Source of the DNA: JACJXF01 sp964349045
GTDB lineage: Bacteria > Bacteroidota > Bacteroidia > Bacteroidales > GCA-2748055
Assembly: GCA_964349045.1 (NCBI GenBank)
Contig: CAYGFI010000076.1
Location: forward strand, 1 to 21,752
Direction: 5' to 3'
DNA length: 21,752 nt
Below are positions 15,724 through 21,752 of this stretch, in pieces (within the stretch, counting starts at the first letter, position 1; every line of letters begins with the position of its first letter). The notes under the pieces are model-generated. The model saw only the letters and a program-made list of their open reading frames with translations, had not been told where the DNA came from and made no database searches. Position numbers and translations under genes: made by a program.

Positions 15724-17432
15724 TTGATTTCAAATCTTCCTTTCAGTTCTTCACTTTCTTTAAAACCATAACGAACAGCCTTGATCCGTATCATATGGCT
15801 GCCTTCTTTTAGATGTAAGGGTCCTGAATAGAGCAACCAATGTGGATTTTCACTTTCTTCAAATGTATATACAATTGAGGACCCATGCGTTGGACAATAA
15901 AATCCCAGAGTCATTGGAGATGAGAAAATACCTCCGGTCCGGTAATTTTTTGAAGAGGGATCTTCCGGAGCATTAACAATGAAGTAGGGTACATCAGTTT
16001 TTGGTTGTTCTCCTCCCGGCCACATCTGTTCAATCATTTCCGGTTCATTCATATGTCCCATATCCCCCGTTTCCAATGTCCATTGCTGTTGAAGCTTTGA
16101 TAATTCGGCTTTCACTGATTTATACCTGGGATATCCTGCAAGGTTAACAAGCTGGTATGGATCAGTATTAACATCGTATAATTCTTCTGGTTGACGGGAG
16201 TATGCCATCCAACTTTTCTGCGGACCCGTAAGCTTTTCCTCAGCATCTAATCTAAGCATCTCCTGATAAATGGGCATACTTTTCAGATAAGGTATCCATA
16301 TGGGGAATGGCTCATTGGGGTAGAAATTGCGGATATATAGATAATCTTTTGTTCTGACGGAACGAATCATATCATATGATTCATCTACCCTGTCACGGGC
16401 AGCAAATACAGCCTGCCTCGTTTCACCCATCTGATCTCCAAGGAAAGGAATTCCTTGCATATGCACTGGAACCGGAATACCTGTAAGCGAAAGAACTGAA
16501 GGTCCAAAATCTATTGAACTGATGAGCCTGTCATCCACTGTACCGGGTTTTATTTGCCCGGGAGATTTAATGATCAGGGGAATTTTAAGACCCGAATCAT
16601 AAAGCCATCTTTTTGCTCTTGGCAATCCATCACCATGATCACCCCAGAAAAAGATGATAGTATTATCCAATTCCCCTTCACTTTCAAGTTCCGAGACCAG
16701 GGCTCCAACAACTGAATCCAGTTCAGCAATTTTATCATATAGTTTAGCAATATTTCGTCTTACAATTTCATTATCAGGATAATATGGCGGAACAACTACC
16801 TTGCTGGGATCGGTTTTCACCTCAGAAATATCCCAGTTTTTACTTTCATGGGTACCTGTCCAGTTAAAAACAGCAAAAAAGGGTTGACTTTTATCTGTCC
16901 TGTTTTTATAATGTGCATTCCGGCTGCATTCATCCCAGATACTAGCCGGAACCGGGTCTTTAGAAAACTGGTAGTCTGTTTTGGAGTTATTGGTGCAGTA
17001 ATAACCTGAAGTACGCATATATTCAGTAAACGCCTTAACATAATGAGGTGGTACAGCAGTAAATTCAAGCGGATTGTCCACTCCTCTCCGATAGGAGGTT
17101 GTTCTCATGTGCATGCAGCCAATAGAAGTCTGGTACATGCCGGTTATTACCCCTGCTCTGACAGGTGCACAAATCGCGGCGGTTGTATAAACATTAGTAT
17201 ATATAATTCCCTGGGAGGCTAGATTATCAATATTTGGCGTTTTTGCAATAGGATCGCCGTAACAACCAAGATGAGGGCTAATATCTTCCGCTGAAATCCA
17301 TAGGATATTTGGTCTCTTTTTCTGAATAGATGAACTATCATCAGGTTTCTGTGATTGAGGTATACAACTGCTGATACCGATTATTGCATAAAGCCCTAGA
17401 CCTAAAAGTGAGTTTGAATCATAAGTCTTCAT
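15720..17432 (-). CDS. Sulfatase (Cys-type, N-sulfoglucosamine-sulfohydrolase-like), lipoprotein
   Basis: A 570-residue S1-family sulfatase. The N-terminus (GLYAIIGISSC) suggests a lipoprotein with Cys23 lipidated. ISAEDISPHLGCYGD supplies the first metal ligands. CAPVR (88-92) is the formylglycine site, with Cys88 to be modified. FFWGDHGDGLPRAKRWLYDSG is the second metal-site segment and resembles the heparan N-sulfatase (sulfamidase) branch; this is a likeness, not a substrate assignment. The last 90 or so residues form an added beta-rich domain (FYCPTHGSSIVYTF...GSHMIRIKAVRYGF) like the chitobiase/hexosaminidase C-terminal Ig-type fold, which may bind glycan. Third and last of three sulfatases; 17 nt follow the stop of the preceding one. 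Its own stop overlaps the end of ldh. Confidence 0.9.
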   Translation of the reverse strand: MKTYDSNSLLGLGLYAIIGISSCIPQSQKPDDSSSIQKKRPNILWISAEDISPHLGCYGDPIAKTPNIDNLASQGIIYTNVYTTAAICAPVRAGVITGMYQTSIGCMHMRTTSYRRGVDNPLEFTAVPPHYVKAFTEYMRTSGYYCTNNSKTDYQFSKDPVPASIWDECSRNAHYKNRTDKSQPFFAVFNWTGTHESKNWDISEVKTDPSKVVVPPYYPDNEIVRRNIAKLYDKIAELDSVVGALVSELESEGELDNTIIFFWGDHGDGLPRAKRWLYDSGLKIPLIIKSPGQIKPGTVDDRLISSIDFGPSVLSLTGIPVPVHMQGIPFLGDQMGETRQAVFAARDRVDESYDMIRSVRTKDYLYIRNFYPNEPFPIWIPYLKSMPIYQEMLRLDAEEKLTGPQKSWMAYSRQPEELYDVNTDPYQLVNLAGYPRYKSVKAELSKLQQQWTLETGDMGHMNEPEMIEQMWPGGEQPKTDVPYFIVNAPEDPSSKNYRTGGIFSSPMTLGFYCPTHGSSIVYTFEESENPHWLLYSGPLHLKEGSHMIRIKAVRYGFKESEELKGRFEIN

Positions 17433-17449
17433 AAGGAAAAATTATCAAA

Positions 17450-18922
17450 TTAGTTTAGTTTCTTAATTGATCCTGGTTTACGAGAATTAATCCCGGGCAT
17501 GAAATAATTCTCATCCCCGAGATCCTGGCGTATTTCATGGGCCAGTTTTTTTAGCTCATCAACCACACCAGGGTATAATTCTTTTACATCGTAACGCTCA
17601 CCGGGATCACGACCAAGATCGAAAAGTGCGAAATCAGTTTTGACCTGCGAATACTTACCCGGCCATCCATCATTCCCGGGCATCGTATTTTCATATGAGC
17701 GGTACTCATGTGGAAGTACCAATTTCCATTTTCCTTTCCTGACATTTTCCAGACTATTTTTTCTGTAGTAATAGTAAAACACATCTCTGGGATTCGAATC
17801 AAAATTTCCTTCAAGCAAAGGCTTAATATTAACTCCATCAATTTTTTTTACAGGCAAATCAGAACCGGTAATTGAACAAAGTGTCGGAAGGATATCTATG
17901 GTAGCAGCAATATTACTGCATATTGTGCCGGCAGAAATTACACCAGGCCATGACATAATACAAGGTACTCTTTGCCCTCCCTCCCAACTGCTGCCTTTCC
18001 CTTCTTTCAATCCTCCAGCCGAGCCCGCATGATTGCCGAAATTCAACCAGGGACCATTGTCTGAGGTAAAAATTACCAGTGTGTTTTTACTTAGGCCATT
18101 GTCTTCAATCGCTTTTATTATCTCACCCACGGACCAGTCAATTTCCATTATTACATCCCCAAAAAGACCCTGTTTGCTTTTACCCTTAAATTTATCTGAT
18201 ACGGCCAAAGGAATATGAGGCATAGAATGAGCCAGGTATAGAAAAAATGGAGTTTCCTTATTCCTTTTGATAAAATCAATAGAATACTCTGTGTATAAGG
18301 TTGTAATTTGTGACTGGTCCTCAAGGGTTTCAAACACTTTAATCTGTTCATTGCCCCTAATTAACGGAAGTGGCGGATAAACCAATTTACCCGGACCATT
18401 ATCTTTTGTTGCAGGTTTCCCATCATAGTTTACCGGCCACATATCGTTAGAATAGGGAATCCCATAGTATTCATGAAATCCATTTTGCAAAGGTAAAAAT
18501 TGATAATGATGGCCAAGATGCCATTTGCCAATTATAGCATTTTGATACCCCTGAGTTAATAATAATTCGGGTATTAATTCCTCATCAGGATTAATCCCAA
18601 TGCTATCATATGGCATTAATGCTCCGGAAATACCCACCCTGTTTGAATAACATCCTGTCATTAAAGCGGCGCGTGAAGCGCTGCATACAGCCTGAGCCAC
18701 ATAGAAATTAGTGAAGCGCATTCCGGAAGATGCAAGTTTATCGATGTTTGGAGTGTTATATTCTGTGGCCCCGAAACATCCCACGTCACCGTAACCCATA
18801 TCATCAATAAATATTAAAACAATATTGGGAATTTTTGTCTTTGCAGGAGGTTCCTGAGGAAAAGCCTGAATTGTAATTAATGAAGTCATACCCAGACCAA
18901 CGATAGATTGAAGATGATTCAT
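17450..18922 (-). CDS. Arylsulfatase (Cys-type), secreted
   Basis: A 490-residue S1-family sulfatase with a probable Sec signal peptide ending near AFPQ (about residue 20-23), hence periplasmic or further exported. Metal ligands lie in FIDDMGYGD (about 38-46) and FTSDNG. The modification site is CSASR (80-84, Cys80), with the downstream TG. The substrate-side GKWHLGH motif is present. It resembles arylsulfatase A-type enzymes; the substrate is not readable. It starts 10 nt after the stop of the upstream sulfatase, so translational coupling is likely. It lacks the C-terminal accessory domain of the next sulfatase. Confidence 0.92.
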   Translation of the reverse strand: MNHLQSIVGLGMTSLITIQAFPQEPPAKTKIPNIVLIFIDDMGYGDVGCFGATEYNTPNIDKLASSGMRFTNFYVAQAVCSASRAALMTGCYSNRVGISGALMPYDSIGINPDEELIPELLLTQGYQNAIIGKWHLGHHYQFLPLQNGFHEYYGIPYSNDMWPVNYDGKPATKDNGPGKLVYPPLPLIRGNEQIKVFETLEDQSQITTLYTEYSIDFIKRNKETPFFLYLAHSMPHIPLAVSDKFKGKSKQGLFGDVIMEIDWSVGEIIKAIEDNGLSKNTLVIFTSDNGPWLNFGNHAGSAGGLKEGKGSSWEGGQRVPCIMSWPGVISAGTICSNIAATIDILPTLCSITGSDLPVKKIDGVNIKPLLEGNFDSNPRDVFYYYYRKNSLENVRKGKWKLVLPHEYRSYENTMPGNDGWPGKYSQVKTDFALFDLGRDPGERYDVKELYPGVVDELKKLAHEIRQDLGDENYFMPGINSRKPGSIKKLN

Positions 18923-18932
18923 AAGTTATTTT

Positions 18933-20363
18933 TTAATTGCGTGATTCATAAGCGAAAGGAAAAGTTTCTGAAAAAGTATGAGCACTTTTCATTATTTCTT
19001 CCATTTTAATAACCATATCAGGATTTTCGGAAGCCACATTGTTTGTTTCACCTAAATCCAAGGATAAATCATATAACTCGGTTGTCCCCTGAGGAACCCT
19101 GTCAATCGCGGTTTTAATTGCTTTCCAGTTGCCCATCCTGACAGCAATTTTTCCTCCCTGTTCATGAAATTCCCAATACAGGAACTCATGATTTTCCTGT
19201 TTAAACCCTTTTAAAACCGGAAGGAACGATATTCCGTCTATTCCTTTAGGACATTCAGCTCCGGATATTTCAGCAAAAGTCGGCATAATATCCCAGAAAG
19301 CTGAGATGTGGTCTGTTTTTGAGCCAGCATTGACCTTTCCCGGCCACCGCAACAGCATAGGGATTCTAATTCCACCTTCATACATATCCCGTTTGTAGCC
19401 TTTCAGATCTCCATTGCTATTGAAAAAATCGGGATCAGCGCCACCTTCCAGGTGCGGACCATTATCTGAAGTAAAGATTACAATTGTATTTTCCTCAAGC
19501 TTAAGTTCAGAAAGTTTGCAAAGAAGGTCACCAATATAATCATCCAGTTCTGTTACCATTGCAGCAAAAGCAGCGTGTCCTTCAGGCTGGGAACCATATG
19601 GACCAAGCCTGAAACCAGGGCCTTCATCCACTCCCATGAATGATTTTTCCTGCCCGAATTTACCGCGGAACATTTGCATATATTCCTCCTTAGCAAATAG
19701 TTCAGCATGAGGTATTGTTGTCGCATAATACAGGAAAAATGGTTGGCGCCTGTTTGATTCGAGAAATTCAATAGCTGCATTATGGATAAGGTCGGCGCTG
19801 TAGGCCCCACTTTTACCGTTGTTATTTTCAGTAAGTAAAACCTTTTCGTGATTGTGCCATAAGTGATCCGGGTAATAATTATGAGCCAGGCTCTGACAAT
19901 TGTAGCCATAAAACACGTCAAATCCCTGGGCGTTAGGATCTCCTTCAGTATCAATATAACCCAGTCCCCATTTTCCAAAGGCACCTGTTGCATAGCCTTT
20001 CGTTTTAAGCATTTCGGCAATAGTAAATGATTCCGCCGGCAATGGCCAGTTTCCTTCGGGTTCCCATGATTTATTTCCTCTGACAGGGGTATGACCTGTA
20101 TGCTGACCGGTCATTAAACTGGAACGGGATGGCGCACAAACTGTACAACCTGCATAATGCTGTGTAAATAGCATTCCCTGGATGGCAATTTTATCGATAT
20201 TAGGTGTTGAGTACTTTTGTTGACCGTAACAACTCAGATCGCCATAACCCAAATCATCAGCCAGGATATAAATAATATTTGGTAATGACTCTTTCTTTTC
20301 TTTAGTGGTACAAGATACTATTGCAAAGGAAGAGAAGAAAGCAAGAAGTATGTTTTTATTCAT
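18933..20363 (-). CDS. Arylsulfatase (Cys-type), lipoprotein
   Basis: A 476-residue S1-family sulfatase. AFFSSFAIVSC gives a good lipobox with Cys18 as the lipid anchor. ILADDLGYGDLSCYG holds the metal Asp pair, CAPSR (76-80) holds the Cys76 to be converted to formylglycine, and FTSDNGPHLEGGADPDFF completes the metal site. The usual GKWHLG is GKWGLG, followed by GDPNAQGFDVFYGYNCQ; I take this as a trait of this subgroup rather than a defect. First of the three sulfatases; the SDR gene ends 44 nt upstream, so it may belong to the same transcript, though a weak internal promoter is possible in that gap. Confidence 0.92.
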   Translation of the reverse strand: MNKNILLAFFSSFAIVSCTTKEKKESLPNIIYILADDLGYGDLSCYGQQKYSTPNIDKIAIQGMLFTQHYAGCTVCAPSRSSLMTGQHTGHTPVRGNKSWEPEGNWPLPAESFTIAEMLKTKGYATGAFGKWGLGYIDTEGDPNAQGFDVFYGYNCQSLAHNYYPDHLWHNHEKVLLTENNNGKSGAYSADLIHNAAIEFLESNRRQPFFLYYATTIPHAELFAKEEYMQMFRGKFGQEKSFMGVDEGPGFRLGPYGSQPEGHAAFAAMVTELDDYIGDLLCKLSELKLEENTIVIFTSDNGPHLEGGADPDFFNSNGDLKGYKRDMYEGGIRIPMLLRWPGKVNAGSKTDHISAFWDIMPTFAEISGAECPKGIDGISFLPVLKGFKQENHEFLYWEFHEQGGKIAVRMGNWKAIKTAIDRVPQGTTELYDLSLDLGETNNVASENPDMVIKMEEIMKSAHTFSETFPFAYESRN

Positions 20364-20407
20364 TTTGAAAACAATTTAATCATTTTGTTTAAAACCAGGT
20401 ACGGGGA

Positions 20408-21121
20408 TCATATTATTTCTGTCCGTGTTACGGGAATAATTTTACCATTAATTGTTGGATTTGGAGTTAATGAAAACCTGACAATATAATCAGCCATTTC
20501 TTCGGGACTTACCGGTGCAATGGCTCCGGGAAATGCTTCAGAAAACATTTCTGTCTGAACTGCCCCCAGAGCAAGGCAATTAAAGGATATTCCGGTATTT
20601 TTGTATTCCCTGGCAAGGCATTCAGTAAGTACACCTATTGCCGCTTTTGATGCACTGTAATAAGATAATCCCGGATATTTTGAGCTGCCCTGGTATCCTC
20701 CCATACTTCCGATATTTACAACACGGGCACTACCGGCATTCGTCAAGGCAGGGATCAGGCAGCGGATCAGCCATGCCGGAGCAAAAAAGTTAACCGTAAA
20801 CATTGATGCAATTTCATTTTCAGAAAAATCTTCGAATTTTTTATTTACCAACGTACCGGCATTATTAATAAGAATATCAATTTTACCTGCATGAAGGACT
20901 ATTTCATCAGCAATTTTCTTAACTTCCCCGGAATGGCTTAAATCAGCCGGATACTCAAGAATCCGGCAACGAGGATTAATTTCCGCACACTGGTTTTTTA
21001 GTTCTGACAGTCGGTTTTTATCCCTCGAAATTAAAAAGAGAGTATGGTTTCCCTTTTTGCAAAAAGCGAGGGTAATTGCCTTCCCTATCCCTTTTGAAGC
21101 GCCGGTGATTAATATATTCAT
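20408..21121 (-). CDS. Short-chain dehydrogenase/reductase
   Basis: A 237-residue classical SDR. TGASKGIG (residues 6-13) is the NAD(P) loop, NNAG is at 86-89, the catalytic Ser139 is in NIGS, and Tyr155 and Lys159 form YSASK. Substrate unknown: SDRs of this size reduce or oxidise sugars, ketones, sterols or fatty acid intermediates. It lies at the head of the leftward sulfatase run, 44 nt before the first sulfatase. It may therefore act on a released sugar or alcohol, or may simply be a neighbour. The -7 element at 21164-21171 could serve the whole four-gene set. Confidence 0.88.
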   Translation of the reverse strand: MNILITGASKGIGKAITLAFCKKGNHTLFLISRDKNRLSELKNQCAEINPRCRILEYPADLSHSGEVKKIADEIVLHAGKIDILINNAGTLVNKKFEDFSENEIASMFTVNFFAPAWLIRCLIPALTNAGSARVVNIGSMGGYQGSSKYPGLSYYSASKAAIGVLTECLAREYKNTGISFNCLALGAVQTEMFSEAFPGAIAPVSPEEMADYIVRFSLTPNPTINGKIIPVTRTEII

Positions 21122-21163
21122 ACAGGTAATTAAATTAGTTTTGATAAAAATATATCTTTATCG

Positions 21164-21171
21164 CAAATTTA
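21164..21171 (-). promoter_or_regulatory. Predicted -7 element for the SDR-sulfatase run
   Basis: The complement reads TAAATTTG, an exact TAnnTTTG match, 42 nt before the SDR ATG in the 89-nt divergent spacer. The -33 position shows no TTTG, so confidence is moderate. Confidence 0.4.
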
Positions 21172-21210
21172 AAGCATTTGTAAGGTGTTATTCTCAGGAA
21201 TTGCAAAAAT

Positions 21211-21752
21211 ATGAAGAAGAATCTATTAAGTTTTCTCATAATAATATTCTCATTTTCAATCACCTATGCTCAGGATGATGAAGAGTTAAAAGGGGAATTT
21301 TTTCTTGCTCCTGACTTTGGACTTATACTTGGGACCATAAACCGGATTGAATTTTCTCCTGCCCTTGGATATTATTTTACCGATAGATTTTGTGTAGCCG
21401 GTGGATTTAAATATGAATTTTACAGTGAGACCAGACTTTATACGAATCAATCCACCATAAAAACAAATATTTACGGTCCCAGGGCTTTTGCCAGGTTTAC
21501 CATTTTTAAAAACCTTGGAGATTATCTGCCGATTGGAATGGGTACGTCATTGTTTACACATATGGAATTTGAATCGAGCAGTCTGGAAAGGAAGTACTTT
21601 GACTACCCTGCTTATTCCGATAATGGAAGGTTCTGGTACAGCACAGTACTTGTGGGAGGTGGATTTTCTCAGGCAGCTACAGAGAGGATCCATTTAAATA
21701 TTTTATTATTATGGGATACTGATGGAGGATCTACATCTCTATATAATAACCC
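21211..21752 (+). CDS. Outer-membrane beta-barrel-like protein, 3' end outside the window
   Basis: An open frame from ATG 21211 runs off the window end (180 full codons). It begins with a clear Sec signal peptide, MKKNLLSFLIIIFSFSITYA, with cleavage likely before Gln21. The rest alternates polar and aromatic residues with turns (FSPALGYYFTDRFCVAGGFKYEFY; IYGPRARFTIF-like strands; WYSTVLVGGGFSQAATERIHLNILLLW), the pattern of an 8-strand-type outer-membrane barrel as in the OmpW/OprF-like folds of Bacteroidota. No enzyme motif is seen. It is divergent from the SDR gene with 89 nt between starts. Function unknown; its complete length cannot be judged. Confidence 0.72.
   Translation, partial: MKKNLLSFLIIIFSFSITYAQDDEELKGEFFLAPDFGLILGTINRIEFSPALGYYFTDRFCVAGGFKYEFYSETRLYTNQSTIKTNIYGPRAFARFTIFKNLGDYLPIGMGTSLFTHMEFESSSLERKYFDYPAYSDNGRFWYSTVLVGGGFSQAATERIHLNILLLWDTDGGSTSLYNN

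Noticed and set aside
19978..19995. GKWGLG as a loss of the sulfatase active-site His (usual GKWHLG)
   Set aside because: The following GDP..QGFDVFYGYNCQ block looks like a normal subgroup signature, and all other catalytic residues are intact, so the enzyme is probably functional.
21488..21697. Plus-strand frame of 69 codons
   Set aside because: It lies in another frame of the signal-peptide-bearing barrel gene that starts at 21211, which explains the region better.

Overview
The window looks like a scaffold from an anaerobic or facultative member of the Bacteroidota (Bacteroidales/Marinilabiliales-like). The evidence is AT-rich spacers, A-rich gene leaders without clear Shine-Dalgarno sites, several TAnnTTTG-type -7 promoter elements, three exported sulfatases with an anaerobic sulfatase maturase, and a set of acetate/butyrate kinase genes. 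A run of ten Ns at 2979-2988 shows this is a draft assembly. The taxonomic call is inference from protein content and style; no rRNA or tRNA gene was found.

Left part (1-6583, all genes on the minus strand): about 660 nt of AT-rich non-coding DNA; a large FAD- and Fe-S-dependent 2-hydroxyacid dehydrogenase broken only by the N-gap; the ribosome-associated GTPase TypA/BipA; and a DUF1338 protein of the 2-oxoadipate dioxygenase/decarboxylase type. Short tandem repeats and a perfect inverted repeat sit in the spacers.

Middle part (6805-12094, plus strand): a compact five-gene fermentation operon, pta - 3-hydroxyacyl-CoA dehydrogenase - ackA - ptb - buk. It carries two complete acyl-CoA -> acyl-phosphate -> acid + ATP modules (acetate and butyrate/branched-chain) around one dehydrogenase whose active-site surroundings deviate from the classical family. 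An ankyrin-repeat lipoprotein lies convergently downstream (12205-12840). A 550-nt non-coding stretch with a 13-bp direct repeat and hairpins follows.

Right part (13391-21752): on the plus strand, a radical-SAM anaerobic sulfatase maturase with a C-terminal SEC-C zinc motif, followed closely by an L-lactate dehydrogenase with an unusual CxxCxxC loop. Facing them on the minus strand is a tight run of three Cys-type sulfatases from different subgroups (two lipoproteins, one with a Sec signal), headed by an SDR oxidoreductase. The maturase very likely converts the active-site cysteines of these sulfatases to formylglycine, so the two strands form one functional sulfate-ester-removal locus, notably without SusC/SusD or glycoside hydrolases in view. 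The window ends inside an outer-membrane beta-barrel-like protein gene (start 21211), divergent from the SDR gene.

I see no CRISPR array, transposase, integrase or defence system. The items most worth following are the variant dehydrogenase in the acid-kinase operon, the DUF1338/FAD-dehydrogenase pairing, the SEC-C maturase with its sulfatases, and the Cys-cluster lactate dehydrogenase.
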